A stretch of 64,000 nt of DNA from Saccharomonospora amisosensis (GTDB lineage: Bacteria; Actinomycetota; Actinomycetes; Mycobacteriales; Pseudonocardiaceae): NCBI RefSeq assembly GCF_011761185.1, contig NZ_JAAOYM010000001.1, positions 992,001 through 1,056,000 of the forward strand, read 5' to 3'. Shown here piece by piece: positions 54,595-62,701 of this stretch (position 1 is the stretch's first letter; each line of letters begins with the position of its first letter). A model generated the notes under the pieces. The model worked only from the letters and a program-made list of their open reading frames with translations. It was not told the DNA's origin and did no database searches. A program made the position numbers and the translations under genes.

Positions 54595-56031
54595 ATGGTG
54601 AGTGTCAGCGGTGACACCGGCACGATCCCGCCAGGATCGACGCAGCGATGGAAGGACAGGAAGCGCTACCTGTGGTTGATCGGCCTGGTGGTGCCGTCGC
54701 TGGCCTTCGTGGCACTGGGCATGCATTCCGTCACCGGTTGGGGAGTGTGGTTCTGGATCGGCCCCATCGTGATCCTGGTGGTCGTTCCCGTCATCGACCT
54801 GGTCACCGGGCTGGACAAATCCAACCCGCCCGACGACATGATCGAGGCACTCGAGCGGGACAAGTACTACCGCTGGATCACCTACCTGTTCCTGCCCGTC
54901 CAGTACGCGGGCTTCATGATGGCGTTCTGGCTGATAGCGCGGGGCGACCTGGGCGTGGTCGACAACATCGGGCTGGCGATCTCCATCGGCTGCATCGGCG
55001 GTATCGGCATCAACACCGCCCACGAACTGGGGCACAAGAAGGAGAGCCACGAGCGCTGGCTTTCCAAGATCGCGCTCGCGCAGAGCGGCTACGGCCACTT
55101 CTACATCGAGCACAACCGCGGTCACCACGTGCGGGTCGCTACACCGGAGGACCCGGCAAGCAGCAGGCTGGGCGAGAGCTTCTACCGGTTCTGGCCACGC
55201 ACCGTCGCCGGTTCGCTGAAGAGCGCATGGCGGCTGGAGAAGCGCCGCTATGCCCGTCGTGGCCAGCACCCCTTCCGCATCGGCAACGACGTGCTCAACG
55301 CATGGGCGATGACGGCCGTGCTGTGGGGCGCGATGATCGCATGGCTCGGCGTCGGCATCCTGCCCTACCTGCTGATCCAGGCGGTCGTCGGACTGTCCCT
55401 GCTAGAGGTCGTGAACTACCTGGAGCACTACGGCATGCTGCGGCAGCAGGTCGGCCCCGAAGGAAGGCGGCGTTACGAGCGGGTCGACCCCAGCCACAGC
55501 TGGAACTCCAACAACATCGCCACCAACGTGCTGCTGTATCACCTGCAGCGGCACAGCGACCACCACGCCAACCCCACCCGCCGCTACCAGACGCTGCGTG
55601 ACTTCGCCGAATCCCCGGTGCTGCCCACCGGCTACGCCGGGATGATCGTGCTGGCGCTGCTGCCGCCGCTGTGGCGCAGGGTGATGGACCCGAAGGTTCT
55701 CGCGCACTTCGACGGCGACATCTCGCGCGCCAACATCGACCCGCGCCGTAGGGAGAAGGTGCTGGCCAGGTACCCGGTGCCCGCACGAGCGGCCGAGGAG
55801 CGGGCCACCAGGAGCGCGGGAAGCGTGACCGCGGCGCCTGCTTCCTCGGGCGCGGCACAGTGTCCCGGTTGCGGCTACGTGTACGACGAGGCGGTCGGCG
55901 ATCCTAGGGAAGGCTTCCTCGCTGGCACCCCGTGGTCGGCCGTTCCGGACAACTGGTGCTGCCCTGACTGCGGTGTGCGCGAGAAGGTCGATTTCGTCGC
56001 GCTGCCCGCGCTGACGAGGGGACAGGCGTGA
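54595..56031 (+). CDS. alkB: Alkane 1-monooxygenase fused to C-terminal rubredoxin (AlkB-Rub)
   Basis: A 478-residue fusion. Residues 1-395 are the integral-membrane di-iron hydroxylase, with about six helices and the histidine boxes HELGHK (143-148), EHNRGHH (172-178), NYLEHYG and LQRHSDHH. After a linker rich in Ala and Ser, residues about 420-475 are a rubredoxin with CPGCGYVYDEAVGDPREGF and NWCCPDCGVREKVDF (two CxxC pairs binding one iron). It hydroxylates the terminal carbon of n-alkanes. Natural AlkB-rubredoxin fusions are known in Actinobacteria, for example Prauserella and Dietzia. The ATG follows AGGAGG. Next gene overlaps the stop. Confidence 0.93.
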   Translation: MVSVSGDTGTIPPGSTQRWKDRKRYLWLIGLVVPSLAFVALGMHSVTGWGVWFWIGPIVILVVVPVIDLVTGLDKSNPPDDMIEALERDKYYRWITYLFLPVQYAGFMMAFWLIARGDLGVVDNIGLAISIGCIGGIGINTAHELGHKKESHERWLSKIALAQSGYGHFYIEHNRGHHVRVATPEDPASSRLGESFYRFWPRTVAGSLKSAWRLEKRRYARRGQHPFRIGNDVLNAWAMTAVLWGAMIAWLGVGILPYLLIQAVVGLSLLEVVNYLEHYGMLRQQVGPEGRRRYERVDPSHSWNSNNIATNVLLYHLQRHSDHHANPTRRYQTLRDFAESPVLPTGYAGMIVLALLPPLWRRVMDPKVLAHFDGDISRANIDPRRREKVLARYPVPARAAEERATRSAGSVTAAPASSGAAQCPGCGYVYDEAVGDPREGFLAGTPWSAVPDNWCCPDCGVREKVDFVALPALTRGQA

Positions 56032-56222
56032 TGCGGATCGAGGCCGATCGCGGCAAGTGCGAAGGGCTGGGCATGTGCGAAGCCATGGCGCCGGACTTCT
56101 TCGAGGTCGCCGACGACGGTAGCGTGCGCGTGCTCGAGGAGCGCCCGGCCGAGGAACATCGGGAACACGTCTCGGCCGCCGTCGACGCCTGCCCCATGCT
56201 GGCGTTGAGGCTGCGGGGCTGA
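56028..56222 (+). CDS. Ferredoxin of the [3Fe-4S] type
   Basis: A 64-residue ferredoxin. The cluster pattern is C11-x5-C17 (KCEGLGMCEAMAPDFFEV) and a distal Cys-Pro (DACPMLAL); the missing middle Cys of CxxCxxC points to a [3Fe-4S] cluster as in cytochrome P450 partner ferredoxins. GTG 56028 overlaps the alkB TGA (GTGA); the adjacent ATG 56031 is equally possible. Being between alkB and a ferredoxin reductase, it may pass electrons alongside the fused rubredoxin, or serve another oxygenase (inference). Confidence 0.87.
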   Translation: MMRIEADRGKCEGLGMCEAMAPDFFEVADDGSVRVLEERPAEEHREHVSAAVDACPMLALRLRG

Positions 56223-56227
56223 TCGTC

Positions 56228-57448
56228 ATGGACAGGCTCGTGGTTGTGGGTGCCTCCGTGGCGGGCTTGCGTGCGGTCGAGGCGGCCCGCCGCGGTGGCT
56301 ACGGCGGGCGAGTCACCCTTGTGGGCGCGGAGGAACACCTGCCCTACGACCGCCCATCGCTTTCGAAAACCTTCCTCGAAACGGCGGGTCCGGTGCGGGC
56401 TCGCCCGCTGCGCAGCGAGCAGGAACTGCGGGAGGAGTTGGGGGTTGAGCTGATGTTCGGCACACCGGCGGACGCGCTGGACACCACGGCCAAGGAGATC
56501 GCCGTGGCGGGTGAGGCGGTGCCCTACGACGCACTGGTGATCGCCACCGGCGCTGCGCCGCGACCACTGCCGGGCGCGCAGCGGGTTCACGGGGTGCATC
56601 ACCTGCGCACCGTCGAGGACGCGTTGGCGGTGCGTGCCGCACTGGACGCCGGTGCCCGCGCCGTGGTCATCGGGGCCGGGTTCATCGGCTCGGAGGTCGC
56701 TTCCGCAGCCCGCAGGCGAGGGCTGCCGGTGACGGTCGTCGAGGCCGACGAGCTGCCGCTCACCCGCTCGGTGGGTCCCGAGGTCGGTGCGATCTGCGCG
56801 GAGCTGCACCGTGAGGCAGGCACCGACCTGCGGCTGAACACCCTGGTGAGTGCGGTGGAGTCCCGGCACGGCCGGGTCAGCGGCGTACGACTGGCCTGCG
56901 GGACGGTGTTGCCCGCCGAACTGGTCGTACTGGGCACCGGGGTCGCACCGTCGACGGGTTGGCTGGCGGGCAGTGGACTGTCGCTGCACCCCCGCGACAG
57001 TGGCGTCGTCTGTGCCGCCACGCTGTCCGCCGAGGGCGCCTCAGGGGTGTACGCGGCGGGGGACGTGGCGCACGTGCCGAACGCCCTGTTCGACGGTGAG
57101 CTGCTGCGACCGGAGCACTGGATGAACGCGACCGAGCAGGGTGCCGCCGCGGGCAGCGCCGCGGTCGGGGCGCGTTCGCCGTCGGGTGGGGTGTCGGTGC
57201 CGTACTTCTGGTCGGACTGGTACGGCCACCGGATTCAGTTCGTTGGCATCCCGCACGCCGACGAGGTGGTCGTCGCGGGCGGGTCCGGACCCGGGTTCAC
57301 GGCGCTGTACCGGCGGGGTGACCGGTTGGTCGGCGCGCTCACGGTGGACCGGCGCAGGCAGGTGCACAGCTTCCGCAAGTTGATCACGCAACGGGCTCGC
57401 TTGGCTGAGGCGTTGACGCTCGCGGAGGAGGCGGCGACGCCTGCCTAG
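56228..57448 (+). CDS. Ferredoxin/rubredoxin reductase (FAD-dependent, NAD(P)H)
   Basis: A 406-residue flavoprotein of the BphA4/rubredoxin reductase-like group. FAD motif LVVVGASVAGLRAVEAARRGGY, YDRPSLSKTFL, NAD motif ARAVVIGAGFIGSEVASAAR and [13 protein letters not shown] are present; the C-terminal reductase domain begins at about residue 320 (PYFWSDWYGHRIQFVG). It should carry electrons from NAD(P)H to the rubredoxin domain of AlkB and/or the small ferredoxin. It starts 5 bp after the ferredoxin stop. Operon membership supports the assignment. Confidence 0.9.
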   Translation: MDRLVVVGASVAGLRAVEAARRGGYGGRVTLVGAEEHLPYDRPSLSKTFLETAGPVRARPLRSEQELREELGVELMFGTPADALDTTAKEIAVAGEAVPYDALVIATGAAPRPLPGAQRVHGVHHLRTVEDALAVRAALDAGARAVVIGAGFIGSEVASAARRRGLPVTVVEADELPLTRSVGPEVGAICAELHREAGTDLRLNTLVSAVESRHGRVSGVRLACGTVLPAELVVLGTGVAPSTGWLAGSGLSLHPRDSGVVCAATLSAEGASGVYAAGDVAHVPNALFDGELLRPEHWMNATEQGAAAGSAAVGARSPSGGVSVPYFWSDWYGHRIQFVGIPHADEVVVAGGSGPGFTALYRRGDRLVGALTVDRRRQVHSFRKLITQRARLAEALTLAEEAATPA

Positions 57449-57451
57449 GAT
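57446..57451 (+). promoter_or_regulatory. Leaderless -10 box of the alk-cluster TetR gene
   Basis: TAGGAT ends 7 nt before ATG 57459 and overlaps the end of the reductase gene, so the regulator can also be expressed independently. Confidence 0.5.
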
Positions 57452-57458
57452 GGCGGTC

Positions 57459-58049
57459 ATGACACAGGCCGTGGCGACGGGTTCCAGCCATACGCGGCAG
57501 CGGATCATCGCGGCGGCGATCGAGTTGACCGCCCGCGACGGGTGGTCGAGCGTGACCATGGCGCGGCTGGCTGAGGCGGTCGGGGTCAGCAGGCAGACGG
57601 TATACAACGAGGTGGGCTCCAAGCCCGCACTGGCCGAGGCGATGGTCCTCGACGAGTTGGGCCGGTTCCTCGACGCGGTCGAGCGAGCGTTCGACGAGCA
57701 CCCGGGTGACCTCATGGCGGCGATCCGGTCGGCGGCTCGCGCGGTGCTCGAACTGGCCGAGGACAACGTGCTGCTGCGCGCGATCGTGTCGGCCACTCAT
57801 GCCGCGGGCACCGACCTGCTTCCGCTGCTGACCACTCACGCCGGTTCGCTGCTTTCTACGGCGAGGGCCGTGCTGACCGAGCGGCTGGCGCGGTTCGAGT
57901 TGCCCTTCGACGAACACCAACGCACCGTCGTGATCGACGTGGTGGTGCGGGTGGTGCTCAGTCATGTCATGCAGCCCTCCGACACCCCGGCGCGCACGGC
58001 GGAGGACATCGCGTGGGTTGCTGGCCGGGTACTGGGCGCACCGCACTGA
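57459..58049 (+). CDS. TetR family regulator of the alkane operon (AlkU-type)
   Basis: A 196-residue protein. HTH: RQRIIAAAIELTARDGWSSVTMARLAEAVGVSRQTVYNEVGSKPALAEAMV. The C-terminal part (DNVLLRAIVSATHAAGTDLLPLLTTHAGSLL) matches the TetR group found downstream of alkB-rubredoxin genes. ATG 57459 is chosen over 57450 because a TAGGAT box sits exactly at leaderless spacing and overlaps the earlier ATG. Repression of alkB and release by an alkane-derived ligand is the expected role (inference). Confidence 0.88.
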   Translation: MTQAVATGSSHTRQRIIAAAIELTARDGWSSVTMARLAEAVGVSRQTVYNEVGSKPALAEAMVLDELGRFLDAVERAFDEHPGDLMAAIRSAARAVLELAEDNVLLRAIVSATHAAGTDLLPLLTTHAGSLLSTARAVLTERLARFELPFDEHQRTVVIDVVVRVVLSHVMQPSDTPARTAEDIAWVAGRVLGAPH

Positions 58050-58102
58050 CCGGTGTCGGAACGCAGAACTCGCGGGCGAGAGCGGGGGACTCGCGGTGGG
58101 GG

Positions 58103-58381
58103 TTACGGGCGGGTTGTCGGTGAGCCCATCACCGGTTCGTCGGGTCGCCGCCTGCCCTTGGCTGTGTAGAACAGCACGCCTCCCGCGACCGCGATAATCA
58201 TCGCGAACGCGGTGCTGCCCACGACGAGCGCCTGAACGACCCCGTCCGAGGTTGGACTAGCGGCCTGCTCCTGGGTGTCCTTCGTCGCGGCGGCCGCGGG
58301 CAGCACCCCGGCGCCGAGCAACATCATGATCAGTAGCCCGAGCGCAGAGGCGGACGGGACACGCCGCACGGAACGGTTCAT
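58103..58381 (-). CDS. Small secreted/membrane protein with signal peptide and C-terminal helix
   Basis: A 92-residue protein. Signal peptide RRVPSASALGLLIMMLLGAG with likely cleavage after PAAAA, a short Ser/Thr/Gln-rich external part, then a membrane helix (VVQALVVGSTAFAMIIAVAGGVLF) and a basic tail (YTAKGRRRPDEP), giving a type I topology. ATG 58381 has GGGAG 6 nt upstream. No family recognised. Confidence 0.68.
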   Translation of the reverse strand: MNRSVRRVPSASALGLLIMMLLGAGVLPAAAATKDTQEQAASPTSDGVVQALVVGSTAFAMIIAVAGGVLFYTAKGRRRPDEPVMGSPTTRP

Positions 58382-58460
58382 CGCGCACTCCCTTCGACAC
58401 GGATCGGCTACCCACAACCACGTCCGTTGCCACGTCAGGAGTTGCCCACGATGCCCGAGA

Positions 58461-58751
58461 TCACACCGAGTCGATCACCTCGTCGATTTCTTCGGCGAAA
58501 GTCACGTCCTTTTCGGTGATACCGCCCTCGGAGTGTGTGCTGAGCCGGAACTTCACGGTGCGCCAGCGGATATCGATGTCGGGATGGTGGTTGACACTTT
58601 CCGCGATCTCGGCGACCCGGTTCACCACCTGGATCGCCTGCGGGAAGTTCGCCAGCTCCACCGACCGCTCGATGGCGTCGCCGTCGCGCCGCCATTGCGG
58701 AAGGTGCGTCAGTGCTTCGTCGATGCGTTCTTCGCTGAGTACATCTGCCAT
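58461..58751 (-). CDS. 4a-hydroxytetrahydrobiopterin dehydratase (pterin-4a-carbinolamine dehydratase)
   Basis: A 96-residue protein of normal length. The active-site pattern ESVNHHPDIDIRWRTVKFRLSTHSEGGIT contains the catalytic HHP and the later H/W residues; LPQWRRDGDAIERSVELANF is the N-terminal signature. It recycles pterin cofactor after aromatic amino acid hydroxylation; some homologues serve molybdopterin or other pterin pathways. Divergent from the TPP riboswitch and thi operon; no partner hydroxylase is in the window. Confidence 0.92.
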   Translation of the reverse strand: MADVLSEERIDEALTHLPQWRRDGDAIERSVELANFPQAIQVVNRVAEIAESVNHHPDIDIRWRTVKFRLSTHSEGGITEKDVTFAEEIDEVIDSV

Positions 58752-58784
58752 GCGTCCATGGTGATGTCAGGGCGAGTACGCTGC

Positions 58785-58916
58785 ACCTCTGCCACGGGAG
58801 TCCGGCCCAGCCGGGCTGAGAGGTGGGCCGAAGCCCCACGACCGTTCGCACCTGATCCGGATCATGCCGGCGAAGGAAGGCTCGCGCCATCCTTGCCGCG
58901 GCGACAAGGAGGCCGC
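58785..58916 (+). ncRNA. TPP (THI-element) riboswitch with expression platform
   Basis: The conserved cores are GGGCTGAGAGGT (58813-58824) and CACCTGATCCGGATCATGCCGG (split at 58849-58870), followed by CGAAGGAAGG. AAGGAAGG (58874-58881 region) can pair with CCATCCTT (58888-58895), while CCTTG (58891-58895) can instead pair with CAAGG (58905-58909), which is part of the thiB Shine-Dalgarno AAGGAGG. This gives a translation-off switch when TPP stabilises the aptamer (inference). Upstream of a thiamine transporter, as expected. Confidence 0.92.
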
Positions 58917-60089
58917 ATGAGTGGACAATCGCGGAGCTTGCGACGCCTTGCTCATGCGGGCCGACCGGGGTGGGCCCCCGCTGTGGCAGGTTTGTGGGCC
59001 ACAGCAGGGGAGGGTGTCCCGCAAGATGCCGGAGGCCGCACGAGATACCTGCGGGTGATCGCCGTGCTCGTCGCGGTCGTGTTGCTCAGCGCTGGCTGCA
59101 CGCTGGTCGGCGAATCGGGGGAGCAGGAGCAGGGCCCGGTCACGGTCACGCTGGTAACCCACGACTCGTGGGCGGTCCCGAAGGACGTGCTCGCCGCTTT
59201 CGAGCAGCGCGCGGGTATCCGGGTGCGCGTGCTCAAGGAGGGCGACGCGGGAGAACTCACCAACAAGCTGGTCCTGACCAAGGCCAACCCGATCGGTGAT
59301 GTCGCGTACGGCGTGGACTCGACGTTCGCCTCGCGCGCGCTCGCCGAGGGCGTGTTCGAGCCGTACACCAGCCCGGAGGCCGACCGTGGCCCGCAGCGTT
59401 ACGCGATCGACCGGCAGCACCGGCTGTCGGCGGTGGACGTGGGCGACGTCTGCGTGAACGTCGACACCCAGTGGTTCGCCGAGCGTGACCTGCCGCTGCC
59501 GCGGACGCTCGACGACCTCACCAAGCCGGAGTACCGCGGCCTATCGGTGGTGCAGAACCCCGCCACCTCGTCGCCGGGGCTGGCGTTCCTGCTCGCGACC
59601 GTAGCCGAGTTCGGCGAGCCGGGGTGGGCCGACTACTGGCGCCGGCTGGCCGACAACGGGGTGCAGGTGGTCAGCGGCTGGACCCAGGCCTACACCCAGG
59701 AGTTCTCCGGTTCCTCCGGCAAGGGGCCGCGCCCGATCGTGGTGTCGTACGCCTCCTCTCCCGCCGCCGAGGTCGACGCCGAGGGCAGGCCACGCACCGA
59801 GGCGCTGCTGGACACCTGCTACCGGCAGGTGGAGTACGCGGGCGTGCTCGCGGGCACATCGCGGCCGCAGAAGGCGGGCCAGGTCGTGGACTTCCTGCTG
59901 TCGCAACAGTTCCAGTCCACCGTGGCCGAGAACATGTACGTTTATCCCGCGCGGCAGGGGGTGGCGCTGCCGTCCGGCTGGGACAAGGTGGCGCCGCCGC
60001 CCGCGGACCCGGCCTCGTTGCCGGGTGAGCGAGTGCGTACCGAGCGCGAACGCTGGATCAAGCAATGGCGCGACCTGCTGGGAACGTAG
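58917..60089 (+). CDS. thiB: Thiamine ABC transporter, substrate-binding lipoprotein
   Basis: A 390-residue protein. AAGGAGG 4-5 nt upstream fixes ATG 58917, giving an unusually long 43-residue N-terminal tail before the signal helix LRVIAVLVAVVLLSAGC, which ends in a good lipobox (LSAGC). The mature part is a periplasmic-binding fold of the ThiB/TbpA type (VTLVTHDSWAVPKDVLAAFEQ, VLTKANPIGDVAYGVDSTF, LAFLLATVAEFGEPGWADYW). A GTG at the signal helix is an alternative start. It captures thiamine or its phosphates. Overlaps thiP by 25 bp. Confidence 0.9.
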   Translation: MSGQSRSLRRLAHAGRPGWAPAVAGLWATAGEGVPQDAGGRTRYLRVIAVLVAVVLLSAGCTLVGESGEQEQGPVTVTLVTHDSWAVPKDVLAAFEQRAGIRVRVLKEGDAGELTNKLVLTKANPIGDVAYGVDSTFASRALAEGVFEPYTSPEADRGPQRYAIDRQHRLSAVDVGDVCVNVDTQWFAERDLPLPRTLDDLTKPEYRGLSVVQNPATSSPGLAFLLATVAEFGEPGWADYWRRLADNGVQVVSGWTQAYTQEFSGSSGKGPRPIVVSYASSPAAEVDAEGRPRTEALLDTCYRQVEYAGVLAGTSRPQKAGQVVDFLLSQQFQSTVAENMYVYPARQGVALPSGWDKVAPPPADPASLPGERVRTERERWIKQWRDLLGT

Positions 60090-61681
60090 CGGCCGGCACG
60101 CTGTCGGCCGCACTGCCGATCGGGTTCCTCGCGGTGTTCTTCGCCTGGCCGGTCGTGGCGATCCTGCGGCTGGGTTTCAGCGAAGGGGCCGTGATCACCA
60201 CGCTGGCGCAGGCGCAGACCTGGGAGCTGGCGACCTTCACGGTCGGGCAGGCCGCGGCCGCCACCGCGGTCGCCGTCGTGGCAGGGCTCCCGGTCGCGTA
60301 CCTGATCGCCCGGGTGCGGCTGCCCGGTGTCGCCGCCGTTCGCACGTTCGTGCTGGTGCCGTTCGTGCTGCCGACCGTGGTGGTCGGGCTGGCGTTTCGC
60401 ACGCTGTGGCCGGGTGGCGGGGTGATGACGATCGTGCTGGCCAACGCGTTCTTCAACGTCGCTGTCGTGGCGCGGACCGTGGGTGGGCTGTGGGGGCAGC
60501 TCGACCGCAGAGGGGAGGACGCGGCGCGGGCGCTGGGCGCCTCGCCGTGGCAGGCTTTTCGATCGGTGACCCTGCCCGCGCTGGCACCGGCGATCGCGTC
60601 GGCTGCGGCCGTGGTGTTCCTGTTCTGCGCCACCAGCTTCGGGGTCGTGCTGCTTCTCGGTGGCTCGCGGCTGCGCACGCTGGAGACCGAGATCTACCTG
60701 CGCACGGTGGAGCTGCTCGACCTGTCCGGCGCCGCCGCGCTGTCACTGGTACAGCTCGCCGCGGTCGTCGCCGCGTTGGCGATCGGTGCGGTGGCTCGCG
60801 GACGCGGGGAGAAGGCGGCCGTTCTGAATGGTCGCGCCAGGTCGGCACGGGCGCCGCGACGGAGTGAGTGGTGGGTCGTCGGCGGGGGTTTCGCCGTGAT
60901 CGCCCTGCTGGCCGTCCCGATTGTCGCGCTGCTCGTCCGCTCGGTGTCCGGCCGGGACGGTTGGAGCCTCGCGGGGTACCGCGCGCTCTCCGGCGCGGGC
61001 GAGGGCGGCGTGCTCACCGTGACTGGATGGCAGGCGGCGATGAACTCGCTGCGTACGGCCTTTGACGCCACGGTGTTCGCGATGCTGGTCGGCGTGGTCG
61101 CGGCGGTGACACTGGTGTCGTTTCGACGTTCGAGGCAGCGTGCGGCACGTCTCGGCGGCGATCTGATGGATGCGGCGTTGATGCTGCCGCTCGGTGTGTC
61201 CGCGGTGACCGTCGGGTTCGGCTATCTGGTGACACTCGGTGACCTGCCCTGGGACCTGCGCACGTCGCCGCTACTGGTTCCGTTCGCCCAGGCCCTCGTC
61301 ATCATCCCGCTGGTCGTGCGGATGGTGCTGCCCGTGCTGAGATCGGTGGACGAGCGGCTGCGCCAGGCCGCCGCCACCCTCGGGGCACGGCCGGCCCGGG
61401 TGTGGCGGGAGGTGGATCTGCCGCTGGTCGGCCGCTCGCTCGCGGCGGCGGCGGCCTTCGGCTACGTGGTAGCGCTCGGCGAGTTCGGCGCCACCAGCTT
61501 CCTCGCCAGGCCGGAGGCCCCCACGCTGCCGGTGGCGATCGCCGACCTGGTGAGCAAGCCCGGCGAGTTGAACAGCCAGTTGGCGTACGCGGCGTGCGCG
61601 TTGCTGATGGTGGTCACCTTCGCGGTGGCGGCGGTGATCGACCGGCTGCGTTCGCCGCAGTCGCGGGTCGGGGAGTTCTGA
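60065..61681 (+). CDS. thiP: Thiamine ABC transporter permease (fused two-half type)
   Basis: A 538-residue protein with two homologous permease halves and about 12 membrane helices. Each half has an EAA loop: GEDAARALGASPWQAFRSVTLP and RQAAATLGARPARVWREVDLP, the contact sites for the ATPase. GALGEFG-like helices such as VALGEFGATSFLARPEAPTL are typical of ThiP/CysT-type permeases. ATG 60065 lies inside the 3' end of thiB, and the stop overlaps the thiQ ATG by one base. Confidence 0.9.
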   Translation: MARPAGNVAAGTLSAALPIGFLAVFFAWPVVAILRLGFSEGAVITTLAQAQTWELATFTVGQAAAATAVAVVAGLPVAYLIARVRLPGVAAVRTFVLVPFVLPTVVVGLAFRTLWPGGGVMTIVLANAFFNVAVVARTVGGLWGQLDRRGEDAARALGASPWQAFRSVTLPALAPAIASAAAVVFLFCATSFGVVLLLGGSRLRTLETEIYLRTVELLDLSGAAALSLVQLAAVVAALAIGAVARGRGEKAAVLNGRARSARAPRRSEWWVVGGGFAVIALLAVPIVALLVRSVSGRDGWSLAGYRALSGAGEGGVLTVTGWQAAMNSLRTAFDATVFAMLVGVVAAVTLVSFRRSRQRAARLGGDLMDAALMLPLGVSAVTVGFGYLVTLGDLPWDLRTSPLLVPFAQALVIIPLVVRMVLPVLRSVDERLRQAAATLGARPARVWREVDLPLVGRSLAAAAAFGYVVALGEFGATSFLARPEAPTLPVAIADLVSKPGELNSQLAYAACALLMVVTFAVAAVIDRLRSPQSRVGEF

Positions 61682-62694
61682 TGCTCACCGTGTCGGGGTT
61701 GACCGTGCGATACGGCGGTTTCGTCGCGGTGAGGGAGTCGAACCTGGAGATCGCGGACGGCGAGGTGCTCGCCCTGCTCGGGCCGTCGGGATCGGGCAAG
61801 TCGACGCTGCTGCGCGCGATCACCGGGTTGGAACCCTCGGCAACCGGCGAGGTGCGTTGGGACGGTGCCGACCTCTCGCGGGTGCCGGTGCACCGCCGCA
61901 ACTTCGGGTTGGTCTTTCAGGACGGCCAGCTGTTCCGGCACCGCGACGTCGCGGGCAACGTCGCCTTCGGGCTGCGGATGCGCGGGGTGAGCGCCGCTGA
62001 ACAGGCGGAACGGGTGAGCGAACTGCTGGAGTTGGTGGGGCTGTCCGGCTACGAGCGGCGCGCGGTGGGCGAGCTGTCCGGAGGTGAGGCGCAGCGGGTC
62101 GCGCTGGCGAGGGCGCTCGCGCCCCGCCCGCGGCTGCTGCTGCTCGACGAGCCGCTGTCCGGGCTGGACAGGGAACTGCGGGAACAGTTGGCGATCGACC
62201 TCGCCGAGGTGTTGCGCCGAGCCAAGATCACCACGCTGCTGGTGACGCACGACCAGGAGGAGGCCTTCACGCTCGCCGACCGGCTCGCCGTGCTCGACGC
62301 GGGCGAGATCCGGCAGGTGGGCGATCTGCTTGACGTGTGGCGGCGGCCGGTGGACGAACGTGTGGCGCGGTTCCTCGGCGTCAGCACGGTACTGGCAGGG
62401 CAGGTGACCGACGGCGTGCTTCGCTGCCCACTTGGCGAGTGTCCGCTGCCATGGGCGCCGTCGGGAGCGCTGACACTGGGCCTTCGGCCCAACGCCGTGC
62501 GGGTGGCTCCCGAAGGGCAGGGGGCCGAGGTGCTGGCGAAGGTGCACCGGCGCGACCATGTACGGCTGTCGGTGCGGCCGGACACCGGAGCGGACCGGGT
62601 GGACGCCGTCGCGTCGATGACCGACGACATCCATCCCGGCGACCGCGTTCACCTCGCGCTGGATCCCGACGGGATCGCGGTGATCGGCCGGTGA
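61681..62694 (+). CDS. thiQ: Thiamine ABC transporter ATP-binding protein
   Basis: A 337-residue ATPase. Walker A LLGPSGSGKSTLLRAITGLE, Q-loop LVFQDGQLF, signature VGELSGGEAQRVALARALA, Walker B LLLLDEPLSGLD and the H-loop LLVTHDQEEAF are intact. Residues about 240-337 form a TOBE-like regulatory extension, longer than in enterobacterial ThiQ. It powers ThiBP uptake. TGATG overlap with thiP; end of the riboswitch-controlled operon. Confidence 0.9.
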   Translation: MLTVSGLTVRYGGFVAVRESNLEIADGEVLALLGPSGSGKSTLLRAITGLEPSATGEVRWDGADLSRVPVHRRNFGLVFQDGQLFRHRDVAGNVAFGLRMRGVSAAEQAERVSELLELVGLSGYERRAVGELSGGEAQRVALARALAPRPRLLLLDEPLSGLDRELREQLAIDLAEVLRRAKITTLLVTHDQEEAFTLADRLAVLDAGEIRQVGDLLDVWRRPVDERVARFLGVSTVLAGQVTDGVLRCPLGECPLPWAPSGALTLGLRPNAVRVAPEGQGAEVLAKVHRRDHVRLSVRPDTGADRVDAVASMTDDIHPGDRVHLALDPDGIAVIGR

Positions 62695-62701
62695 AGCAGG
62701 C

